From Moringa oleifera (taxonomy: Eukaryota > Streptophyta > Magnoliopsida > Brassicales > Moringaceae), in assembly GCA_021397835.1 (NCBI GenBank), contig JAJFZO010000256.1:2898501-2962500 (forward strand): a DNA stretch of 64,000 bases, in the 5' to 3' direction. Shown one piece after another: positions 1 through 10,892 of this stretch (its first letter is position 1; each line of letters starts with the position of its first letter). The notes below the pieces were generated by a model. It ran no database searches. It was not told where the DNA came from and worked only from the letters and a program-made list of their open reading frames with translations. Made by a program: the position numbers and the translations under genes.

Positions 1-1380
1 CAATATGCTAATCTCTCCTTCCATATCTATATTTGTCTATATCAAAAAATACAGACATAAATAGGTAGAATTTTTCCAGATAGTTTATGCTAGTTTGTTA
101 GTCATAATATAATCAGAAAGTAAATAAGAAATATACATCGTTTTTTAATGGAATTTAGTCATTAAAGTTTTTTTCATAGCTTTTAGATACTGTTTCCAAT
201 ATTATCTCTTATTGAGATTGACGGTCATTGATGTATATTGTTAGATTGTGGTTTCAATTCAATCTCCAAAAAAAATTGATCATGAAAAAATCTGTTACGT
301 ATCATTTTGATTATACAACTTTAGATAAATTAGTTTCTTTTACTTTCTTTTCTATCAGACATGAACACATATTACTCTTATCTTTGTCTATGTCATTCAA
401 TTTGGCAGTAAAAAGAAACATAAAAAGGTTTCTCTTTTGGTGGGTGAGCTTGAATGTAAATGTGTAGAATAGCCCAATTAGTCACATGGGCTTCCATTCT
501 TATGGACTCAGAACTTCAGAGTCAGAAGAGCGAAGAGTAATTTGAAAATTAAAAGTTATGTTTGTATTACTATGGTGTTTGATGAGACATAAATTATATT
601 AATTTTGATGAAAACTAAGATAAAAATTAAATAAAATTTTAAATTATATCATGTGTTATTCAATGAATTTTGTTAAGTTACAAATTGAACTTTAAATTAT
701 AAATTAAATTAAATTAAATTTGACTTAAAAGTTTTAAAAAATTAAGAATATTTTTATTGTTAAAATATTTTAAAAATAAATCATATCAATTTTACATTTC
801 ATTATAAGTTCATTTATAAAATTTAAAATTCATATGTTATTTTTAATGTTTTTTTAATTTTGATATTGTAAATATTCAAAAAGTATGATTACTTTGCAAA
901 ATTTATGATAGTTTGAATAATCTTTTGATATATTTAAAAAATTTTAAAACAAAATTTATTGTATAAAGTTATTAATTTTAAAAATTTTTAATTTTATTAA
1001 ATTTAATTTAAATAAATTTGATTTGTTATTTTTTAAATATCAAGATTCATTTGATAATATAAACTATAGTTAAGAGTTTTATATAAATTTTGTTTAAAAA
1101 AATTAAAATATTATTTTTTAAAATAAAATTTTTATTTAAAATTTCAATTATTAGTTTACTTTTTTAAAAAACAACATTATAGCTTAGGAAAAAAATTCAT
1201 TTACATGAATGTTGCTTTACTTAGTGATTGATCTTCCTTACCTTAAAAAAAAAAAATCAATTTTACTTTCAAATTAACCTTTGACTAATTAATAAACTTT
1301 GCCCAATCTGGCGCCAATAAAGTATCCATATCTTTAGTAGTTATCCTATTTACCACCAGAAGAACTTAGTCAACGGCTGT
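1..1380. other. AT-rich intergenic DNA upstream of the DUF829 gene
   Basis: Long A/T homopolymer-like stretches occur, especially at 540-1200, with stops in all frames. The small open frame at 228-467 has no recognisable domain or codon bias and I do not regard it as a gene. No structured RNA or terminal repeats were recognised. Confidence 0.6.
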
Positions 1381-1727
1381 TCCGTCACGCGAAATGATCA
1401 CGAATCCGACGCCGTTTACTCGATCCTGTAGCCTGTACAGAAGAAGGAACTTATCCTAAAATGCGCGTGGTGCGTTGAATCTGACGTGGTACTTTTTGCA
1501 GATCACCCTGACCACCATCACCAGCACCTAAGAGTAGGGGAAAGAGAGAGACCCACACCAAGCCAGACCACAAATCTCAGAGCACGAGCTGCTCTAAAGG
1601 CCAAAACATCCGTCACCAGATACTCTATCATTTGCTACTGCACGTTGTAGTTCCCGAGAAGTTAATTACTCACCTGAATTCTACCAGAAAAGGGAGGAAA
1701 GAAAGAGAAAAAGAAGACCCAGGAACG
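1381..1727 (+). promoter_or_regulatory. Promoter/5' leader of the DUF829 gene, with an ACGT-core element
   Basis: Base composition changes abruptly here from AT-rich to mixed. An ACGT-core bZIP-type element, TGACGTGG, lies at 1482-1489, and a purine-rich leader (agggaggaaagaaag) runs to the ATG at 1728. An ACGT core is a known G-box/ABRE-like binding site. Its activity here is inference, and no clear TATA box was seen. Confidence 0.4.
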
Positions 1728-4700
1728 ATGGGTGGTGGTAGTGTGTTTTGGGGGAGGAAGACGGACGCGAAAGAGGGCTTAAAGGGGATTGTGGTGATGT
1801 TCGCTTGGAGTTCGATTCACGAGAGAAACTTAAGGGATTACGAGGACATGTATTCTTCCCTCGGGTGGAATTCTCTTGTTTCGCGGGCTGATTTCCTCAA
1901 CGCGTGAGTTCCATTTCTTTTCATTATTGGCGTTCTCTGTTTTGGTGCATAATAGAAAAGGGATTCAAATAAAGTGAAGATTCTTGAAAAAATGAGCTGA
2001 AAATAAAGATTTCGGGTTCTCCTGAAAAGATGAGCATATATATACTTGGGTTTACTGGATTGATCTGCGACATATTATCCTGATTGATAAAGTTAAAAGG
2101 GTTTGATTGTTTCAGTAATGGAGGCAGTGTAAACAATTTTCCCCCTGTTTTTCTGGCTCTATGATCCTTCTTTTTCTGTAGCTTGGTAAATATGTCTCCA
2201 ACACAAATTGATGTTTTATTTGTCCCCTAAGATTTTATTTTGTGCAGTGAAAGTTCATGATATCTGTTTTGTTTTTCTGGTCTGTGGCACAGGATTCTCC
2301 TAATTGGGTTTTTTGTCGGTGAGTATTTGCTTCTTGTGGGAGTGGCAGTAGGTGATTGGGAAGTCTGTAGTCTATTATAGGTTTATGGGATTTTCTTGCT
2401 TCTATGAATACTGGCTTTCAAGGATGAACCGTAAATATTTCTATGAATATTTGCTTGATAGTGGATGATGAAGAAGGAAGTACAGTTGGGCAGTAGAATG
2501 TGAGACTGATTAAGCAAGAATGAATGAGAATCTGCAGGGATGTGAAAGATAAAATGTTGACCGTATGGTGATCACTCTTGTGGTAAATTTTCTTAAATTA
2601 TGATTTAAGCAAAATCGAAGATGCTTATAGTTCTAGCTGTAGAGGGTAGTAAGCTTTCTGTTCTTTCTCAATGTTTTGATGGGGGATTTGGTTTCAGCGG
2701 AGCATTCTTTTGTGTCTGGCATGCAAGTTAACAGAAGAAAGAAAGAAAGAAAATGGGAATGTTGAGGTTCTTATTCTGGTGCTATGTTTACCTACCTGAA
2801 TTTGTTGTTACCACCCTAGGGTTGCTGATTTAGATAAAAGGTGGATTATGTGTTTCATTTCATGCTTTTATTGTTAGAGTATCCTTCCCCAAGTACTTGA
2901 GCTATGGTTGAGTTCTCTCTCCATTCTTTTTATGTGGCTCAGGCTGTTCGAGATGCCACATGGCTGGTTTCTAGGTGGTATCAGAATTCGTTGCGAAGAT
3001 ATATCCTTTAGGGAGATAATCTTTTTATAAGTTGGTTACTGGGAATAACAAATTGAAGAGAGTGTCAAACCAAATTAAATTATGAAATATGGTGGAGAGG
3101 GCCCTTCTTAGTTTTTTCTGATGTATGCTTTATGTATCATAATTAAGAGTTACATGTTGTGGACCGTTATCAGATTAATCTTGGGTGACCATGACTGACA
3201 ATGAAAATATATGAATAATTTGTACCTGTGTTAGAGGAAGGGGGTGAGAGTGGTCAAGGAGTAGAAGGTTAAGAGCTTTGAATGGTGTTCTTTGGTGTGT
3301 CTTTTTTCTTTCTTAATTCTTAGATCTGTCAACTTTCTTTAGTGGATTTTAACTTCATAATTTATGTGCAGATTTTATCCTGACCAGGCTACGTCACTAG
3401 CATTTCTTCTTCTCAATGTTCTTCTTGAGGTCAGTTCATAAAAAGTTACCGTGCTTGGATCTCTTGAGATTTCAATTGAAAACCCAGTAGATTTATTGAA
3501 TCAGTCAGAGGGCAGGCCAGGTTTCATATGGATGAACTCTCATATCAAAACTTAACCATTTTTAAATTAACTATGTTGGTTCGGGAAACAATTTCTTTGA
3601 CGTATTCTGGGCAGTCTGAGTTACTTTTGTGCCTTCAGTCTGTTCTGTTAGGTTGATTCATACTTGAAAATGTCCTTTGTTTTGAGTATGCAGGAGCTTA
3701 AGATCATGCCATGTCCCATAGTTTTTGTAGCTCTCTCTGGTGGTCCAAAAGCCTGTATGTACAAGGTTTTTCAGGTAACTTCAGTGACGTGGATAAGTTA
3801 AAACTCAGGCCCTTATTGTGTCTCCAAATAGTGCAGAAATTTTTGTTCGTCTTTTCAACTGTGGCATTTGAAATGATGTAATTATGCTTGATGCAGATTA
3901 TTCAAGGGACGTATGAAGGTCATTTTGATCCGGTATGATTTGCTTCTCTCCTAGTTTTAGTTATTGCTTAGTCTGTCATGTGTAACCTTTATCTTCAATG
4001 TTGATTCAATTAAGGACTTAATCCTAATGTTTTCTTTCTCTGCTTGTTTCTGAAATTAATGAAGGATGAAATCCGGTTGCTCAGAAATTGTATTTCTGGC
4101 CACATCTTTGATTCTGGTCCACTAGATTTTACAAGTGATTTGAATGCCAAGTTTGCACTACACCCCACCATACGGAAAATGCCTGGGCCTTCCAAACTAG
4201 TTTCTTGGGTTGCAAAAGCCGTTGCTACTGGTCTGGATAGTTTATACCTTACTAGGTTTGAATCCCAACGTGCCGAGTATTGGAGGACGCTTTACACCTC
4301 TGTTGTGAGTTTTTATCTTGTCCGCAGCCCCTTGAGGTTATTTCTGACTGTTTTCCGTTAGTTAATCTAGTTTTCTTTTCTTCTGCAGGACCTTGGTGCT
4401 CCATTTCTCATATTATGCTCACAGAATGATGACCTTGCACCTTATCAAATTATCTCCAGGTTTGCTCAACGTTTAGAGGATCTTGGCGGAGATGTTGAAG
4501 TTGTGAAATGGAATGGGTCTCCGCACTTAGGTATGCCTTACTAAACATTATGTTCTGGTAGCTTACTGCATCTGAGCATTAGAAGCATTTTATACAGTAT
4601 TAGTTCTTGTTGATAACCTTTTTACATAGTTTGTTAGCCAATATGGTTCCTAAAAGTTACAGGATCAGCAAACCCACAGGAAAAACAAGTGTGTTGAATA

Positions 4701-5602
4701 CTACATTTTCGCTTGCAGTTGAAAATTAGCAATTTTAATAAATTTCTACTCAACAATGAGGGGGATGATAGTGTTGCTATGTTCAAATCATTCTTCTAGA
4801 ACAAATGATCAAGAATGCCAGAGTATTTTTCATATCATCCCCAAGTCATGGGCATTGATGCCAGAATGTTGAGACAACATCTGGCAAATCAGTCCTTTAT
4901 GCTTTTGCCTTTAGTCTTCCACATGACAGAGAGAAATGAGAGATCATCTCTTTTAGGCAGATTTTTTGATTGATATTGTGTATACTTTAGACTTAAATGT
5001 GGGAAACCCAGATTTAGTCAGAGTTGTGCAAGTCACAATTTTCTCTCGAATCTCGGCATTCTGTAGTGCCATCTCTATAACATACTAAAACCTGAGTTTT
5101 GTAATCGTCTGCTGCTTCAGGACACTACAAACATTATCCAATCCAATACAGGGCTGCTGTGAACAACTTTCTTGTAAAAGCAGCTTCAGTCTATTCACAT
5201 AGAATCCGACAACTTGGAGAAAGTGCTAGTATGCATGATGAGATCTCTGAGTTAATCTGTGACCTCCAGAAGGTAGCTGTCAATTCAAACCAGAGCTTCA
5301 GAAGAGTTGCCCTTGGGCCTAGTGATCACTTTTTCTTGCCGAGTTCAGTGGAGTATCACAGTGGTAGGGAGTCTGGTTCTTTGCAAGATGAACACAAAGA
5401 AAAGACAATTTGTCTCCCTCAACCGCCAAGCATCAATGCTCACAGTGTTCTTGGTCAAATCCTATTTGATGCTTGTGTTCCCAAGAATGTCGAAGGCTGG
5501 GATATTAGATTTTCTGGTTCTCTGAATGGACAGCCATATGCTTCTGAACGTAGACGTTCACCTCTTCATGCTATAAAATGCAATCGCCGTTCTAGATTAT
5601 GA
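1728..5602 (+). CDS. DUF829 / TMEM53-like alpha/beta-hydrolase family protein, 404 aa, 7 exons
   Basis: Exons are 1728-1903, 3372-3429, 3694-3774, 3897-3932, 4065-4304, 4389-4530 and 5121-5602. Phases close exactly (1215 nt). The protein opens MGGGSVFWGRK, then a beta strand GIVVMFAWSS. It carries FVALSGGPKA, with Ser93 as the likely nucleophile in the relaxed SGG elbow of this family. CSQNDDLAPY supplies an acid near 211-212, and SPHLGHYKHYP supplies a His near 243-246. These are the order and spacing of an alpha/beta-hydrolase triad. The family is plant DUF829, related to animal TMEM53; substrate and role are not established. The last ~130 residues are hydrophilic and low in complexity, ending in basic RRSRL. 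An upstream in-frame ATG at 1632 exists, but 1728 gives the usual start of the family. Introns 1 (~1.5 kb) and 6 (~0.6 kb) are the longest. Confidence 0.88.
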
Positions 5603-7215
5603 CATAAGTGGACATTTGATATAAACTCTGTAATCAGCTTGGCATGGACTGTTCAAAAGCTTGTAAAATGCTGTAAGCCAACTTACTCCATGCGAGATGG
5701 AAGGGAAGAACTGACTGGCAAGGCAACAATGGGTTATGATATATTTTGGACATTCTGCAGGAAAATTAAGGCAGTTATCTTCCCTTTGTTGCCTAGTCTG
5801 TTACACAAGTCTACACGAAGAAACACGGAACAGATAACATGTATAAGAAGTCCATATTTACAGGTCTCATGGGCTATGAAATTTTATGGGCCATTGATAT
5901 TTTGTATCACCAGAAAGAGGTCTTTGATCAGCTAATCAGTTGTATGTTATGCCAATGGGATAAGACTTTTGGAGCTCGTTTTGTAAATATTAAGAGTCTG
6001 TTGGAAGAGCAAATTACTGAAAAATCTTACTGTAAGTGCTGTTTATATTCTTGAGTACCTAAGAATGGAAGAGTAAATGGTATAGGTGGAATAAATGTTT
6101 TTCAATAAGATACCTTGTGAATATGAAGTTCATAAATGAATTGCAGAGTTTAGTCAATCCATTATATCACTGATAGTACTCGAGGATGAGGGATGAGTTC
6201 AAAGTTCCATTCCTTTTGAGTTCTTCACCTATTAGCTAAAATTTTTTTATTGTGGTAGTTGCCTGTGTATTTGTAACAGTCCATTCTGAGTAATAATTTG
6301 AGATTTGTTGATTGTTATTTTCTACATTTGATTACAATGTAATCAATTATAGAGTTCTGAACTTGGAACTTCTCTTTGGAAGAGATGGGGAACATGGAAA
6401 TTATGCTGTCTTTGGCAACATATTGTAAAGGTCATTGGGAAATCTTTTTATTATTCAATTTTCTCATATTATGCTAGTTCAATTAAAAAATAACAAGTAG
6501 AGTTCATGTACAATGAAACAAAATTAATACACAAAACAAAACTTTTCTGTATGTGAAAATCATTAAAATCATTTCAAGATTTTTTGATGTTGAAGTCAGT
6601 TTTATATAAATTTGTATTTTTATTTATATATAGAGGGTGGGTGACTAATTGTAAATATCTGCTTATATATATATATATATATGTAAAACAACAATTAGTT
6701 CTTTTAATATACAAATCATTCGGTTAAATAGGATCACAACTGTGTAATTTATGCCGTCATCACTGCAGTTACCTTATCGGATAGATGATGATTCTATGAT
6801 AATTGAACCTTTTTTTCTCCAAATTTAGTTTGGTTTGGTTTTTAATTTTGTATTTCTGCTAATTCTTTGAACTTTCTCTCCATTACATGTTTTCCTACTT
6901 ACTAATGTCACTATGCTGAAGTGATCTTGGCTTTGGAAAATTTGGAAAAGAAATAAAAGAAAACAAATATTGAAAGGGAAGAAAAGGGCAAGAAAAGAAA
7001 ACTTGTAAAGGGTCTTTGATGGAAACTTAAAGAGGCTTTTTCATGGCGTGTCCATGCTTTCCAATGGAGACCATTAAATGCTTATTTCTACGCAGAGGTT
7101 AGCACATATTTCCTTCTATAGTGTCAGCATTTGAGTGTCTATGTGTGTATGTGTGTGTCAAAATGGTAAAGTTTAGGACTTCTGTCTCTGAACTTTGTAA
7201 TGGCTGTGATGCAAG
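5603..7215. other. 3' UTR of the DUF829 gene and intergenic DNA
   Basis: The first few hundred bases are probably 3' UTR. A (TA)n tract lies at about 6664-6682. Open frames at 5639-5935 and 5839-6054 overlap one another, lack recognisable domains, and are best treated as chance. No other gene was seen. Confidence 0.5.
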
Positions 7216-7591
7216 AGGGGAAAGAGGGGTATCCATGTTGAACAGGCAGAGAGTGAAGGGGAACCTAATCAACCAGTGGCCTCCTCAGATGAAGAAGAAG
7301 AAGAAGAAGACCATTTAAGTATTTCTCAGCTCTCTCTGCTCCAGTCCCTTGTATTATCTTACATTTTCTGAATACCCATATGCAATTATATGGATGTATA
7401 TTACATGTACTTATAAATGCATGCAAGGTGACCTATATCTGTATAATCTTCCATTACATTTGATGAATTGTGACTGTTGATTATACTGTTCATTGCAGAC
7501 TGAGGGGAGGCAGACGCGGAGAAGCAAGAGAGAGGGCAGTTTCAGTCAGGGAAAAGGCCTTTCAATCTAACATATAAGGCCAAGGAAGTTG
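7216..7591 (+). other. Candidate 5' coding exons of B3 gene copy A
   Basis: Two stretches read like protein. The first (about 7216-7318) gives KRGKRGIHVEQ and then an acidic run SSDEEEEEEDHL, ending at a GT donor at 7319. The second (from about 7505-7514 to 7591) gives ERGQFQSGKRPFNLTYKAKEV and ends at a GT at 7592, in phase 1. Phase 1 matches an acceptor at 8205-8206, so the frame runs on as KEV-D-LMDAEIV into copy A. The exact acceptor of the second exon is uncertain, because the best one (before 7499) brings in a TGA. No start codon was found, so these may be exons of copy A or unrelated transcribed DNA. Confidence 0.35.
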
Positions 7592-8211
7592 GTTTTATCA
7601 TTTCCCAGTTTGTAAAACTTGTATAAATTGTGATTGTGTTAGTAATTAGAAGTGTAGTGGACTAAGCTTGTTACTAACTCGAAGATTATAGGCTACTAAA
7701 TTTCACAGTTTTCTAAGATTAATTATGCTCGGGTTTCTGACTTTTCTACCCAGTGAGTTATCGAGCAAGACGGTTACAGTGCAGGAAAGGCGTGTTTCAT
7801 ACGTGTATTAAGCTAATATTTTAAGAAATTATGACAGAAGAATCCAAAATATTTAGCACAGATTTTCTGTGAGGTATTGACTGTTGTAAACATCTCATTG
7901 ATTCCTCATTACTTTCACCTTGATGGCATTTGCTTTATTGGCAGCTAGAAACTGATTTCCTCTGTTGTCTTGTTTCATTGTATGCTAATATGAACATTTG
8001 AACTTGCATAGAAACTGCTTCTGTGTAGTCCAAATCTAGGAGCATGTATGTTTAGTGAAGCTAGATTCTTATATAGATCAAGCTGTTGTTTATCTGTGAA
8101 TATCAATACAACTTCTACCAACATCCCTCTTTCTCTTTCGGCATCTTGAGTGGTTTCTAGATATCCAGTTTCTTTGAGTGGTTTTCACTGGTTTTTGTTT
8201 CTGAAGACTTG

Positions 8212-10057
8212 ATGGATGCTGAGATAGTGCATTTTGGTCCGGAAATTAATAATCAGAACTTTGAAAGGTTTGTAGCTTGCCTTTCTATTTAATTTTTACA
8301 TATGGATTATCTTGAAGTGAAGCTCATTTTGTTCATCTTTTTAACATTGAAAACAAAAGGGCTAGGAATGCTGTTTTCCATGACCAACTCAGGGCTCAGT
8401 CTTCTCCTGCGATGGGGCTAGTGCAAGAGGTTCCAGTGATGTCTTCTGTCCTGGCGAGAGCAATGCTGATTCAAGCAAATCTGGCATCTGAACTTCCCAG
8501 CTTTATCAAGCCTATGCTTCGCTCCAATGTTACTCGTGGTTTTCAGCTGGTAAGAGGAATAAGTTAATTTGATAACATTTGGAGTCTTGGACAGGTTTTG
8601 ATGCACTCATTGCTTTACTGATAGCCATTGCCCAAGCGATTTTGTGAGTTGAATTTACCGCAGCATGATACAATAGTACTCCTGGTGGATGAGAGCAGAA
8701 AAGAATATAGAACAAATTTCCTCGTAGCAAGAAGGGCACTGAGTAGTGGATGGAAAAAATTCTCTGAAGAACACCAATTACAACTCGATGATGTTCTAGT
8801 TTTCCATTTGGTCAGTCCCTGCACATTTAAGGTATTTTTTTTGAGCCTTTAGTTTGTGATTTGACCTGCCTAATGTAGTTGCGAAGAGGCATGCAAGCAT
8901 AAACAATTTCTAGATTGATTTGGAAAAGAATGGAAGAAGCTACTTGCCATGTCTTATCGTTTGCTTTATTTCTTTCTTATAGTATGATTTTTTGACTGCT
9001 TAATTGCCATCTCTTAGTTTCCTCCTTTGCTCTTGCTTCTTTCTCTAATTCCAAGATTTCTGCCATCCTAATCCATTTGTTTTTCCAACTTCCAACTCTC
9101 TCTAGTGATTGCTCATTATCTATTTTCTTAAATTCACAGGTGTACATAGTGAGAGCTAATGGCTTAGGTGAAGCAGATGGGGCTCTAAACCTCATGAGTT
9201 TAGGTGCTTTTCCATTAGAAACATATTTTGGTAAGTCATTTTCCTTACCTTTTCTTTGCTGCTTAATTGTCTGCCAGTTTAGTCTGCAGACTATTCCCTT
9301 TGATTCCTTCAGCTTGTCTATTGAACTTCAAAATGAAAATGCAGGAAGTAGGCAGCAAGAGTCCCTTCCATTAAATGTTCACAGGAATGATATTAGAACT
9401 AGAATGACAGTGTCGAGCTCTCATCCTAGGCCTGAAGAAGGGTCAGAGCATGAAATTAATGATTTTGGCGCAAACAACGTGCACTGCACATCATCGAGAA
9501 CAGAAGCAACTTCCAGGCCACAGGGAAGCATTGGGAGATTCAGCATTGTTGTGAATGGGTTGGTGATAGACTCTGAGCTGCCTGAGGAGCTTAGACGAAA
9601 GTACAATGAGCTTTGCTACTCGCAGAAGTCATATCTACATGACAACCTTCTCGAGAATGTAACTCCAAAGTTGGCTGCAGAAGTAATTTCCCAGATTGTT
9701 AACATTGCAAATGCAATTACAACTTCCAAGCTTTCCACCCCTCGAGCAGATTTTGAGGCTTGGTACAGAAATCTGAATGCCTTTGAGCTCTTGGGTATGA
9801 ATGTTGGATTTCTACGTGCTAGGCTGAACCAGCTTCAAAGTGTTGCTTTCGAGTCAGGAGGCGCTATGAAAGCAAAGAGGTATGAAGAAGTTAAACTGGA
9901 GCGAGCTCGTCTCAAAATGGATATGCGAACTTTTGAATCAAAGCTTTGGGAATCAAAAGAGCACCTGCAGAGGCTTGACATTGAGATGAAGGATCTGAAA
10001 GTTGATAGTCAGAGGCATGAGCTATTGTATGAAGAAGTTGCCAAGGCCCCATGGTGA
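8212..10057 (+). CDS. B3-domain DNA-binding protein, copy A (at least 418 aa, 5 exons visible)
   Basis: Exons from the first usable ATG are 8212-8267, 8360-8549, 8625-8831, 9140-9230 and 9345-10057 (1257 nt, phases close). The first exon can extend to 8207 if the upstream exons at 7216-7591 belong. The B3 domain covers about residues 71-158, starting FIKPMLRSNVTRGFQL and passing through RRALSSGWKKFSEEH and DDVLVFHLVSP to FKVYIVRA. The C-terminal half holds a conserved segment (FSIVVNGLVIDSEL through LGMNVGFLRARLNQL) and then a charged, coiled-coil-like helix ending in APW. This layout matches plant B3 proteins of the Os01g0234100/At3g19184 type, which are predicted nuclear DNA-binding proteins. 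Its second exon is 27 nt longer than the equivalent exons of B, C and E (190 against 163), while the B3 exon is 207 nt in all. It is the most divergent intact copy. Confidence 0.83.
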
Positions 10058-10892
10058 TGCAAAACTTTTGCTTGAAATATGTATGCTTTTCAAATATATT
10101 AGAACTAGAAAAACATCTAAAGGCTGTATGCTGCTTAGGAAATATTAGATCTTTGTGCTCTGACTTTCTCATTCTGTCAGTTTGAGGAAGCCGTGAATGT
10201 TGTAGAGCTGTAAGCATTGGAAGAAACATATTATAGGCTGCAGAAGACTTATTCAGAGTCCTGATATCTGAGGAGGTGAATTATTCATATGCAGACAGTT
10301 TTAAGTAATAGAGAATTTGGTTTTTTAACTCTCTCCCTTTCATACAGTGCTGTTTTTCTTAGATTACCCTTGTGTGAGGCTGCAATATTTGACAGAATGG
10401 ATAATTTGTTGAAGTCAAGCATCAGATGGTTCAGGGATCCAAACCAGGAAACATCCAAGCTGTTTATATGCTCTGCTGTTGAGACATTGTATTGAAAGGC
10501 ACTTTATATTTGGTTTCAGGGCAGAAAGATCAAAAATGGAAGAACTTCTGGTTCCAGTAACTCTGTTTTACTGAATCAGATAATCCAGTTTATCTCTCAT
10601 GTGGATTAAGCACACTAAGAATTGTCAAGAAAATTGAATTACTGCCAGTCAAAATGGTCTTGAAAGCATCATCATCACTACTTCTGTATAGATTCTTGTA
10701 GTTTTAATTAATAATATGCATTACCATATTCACAATTTTGGGGCTTTTTTGATAAAAATTTTGCCAAATTACATAACACCTAGGATTTGAAGTAGTATTT
10801 GAGTACCCAATTGATTGCACTATTTCTTGAACCATTTAATTCATGAAAAAAATGATTTTTGCTTCTAAAATTTTTTGGGTTTTACCCAGTGG
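10058..10892. other. Intergenic region between B3 copies A and B (reference copy of a triplicated spacer)
   Basis: The spacer holds the 3' UTR of copy A and the promoter of copy B. It recurs, diverged, at 15695-16492 (direct) and about 23922-24660 (inverted). The open frame at 10289-10495 is not conserved in the other copies and was left out. Confidence 0.65.

Noticed and set aside
228..467. 79-aa open frame
   Set aside because: AT-rich intergenic sequence with no domain, no biased codon use and no splice context.
5639..6054. Overlapping frames after the DUF829 stop
   Set aside because: They lie in the expected 3' UTR, overlap each other and match no recognised family.
6660..6685. (TA)n tract as a regulatory element
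   Set aside because: An ordinary microsatellite without nearby gene-start context.
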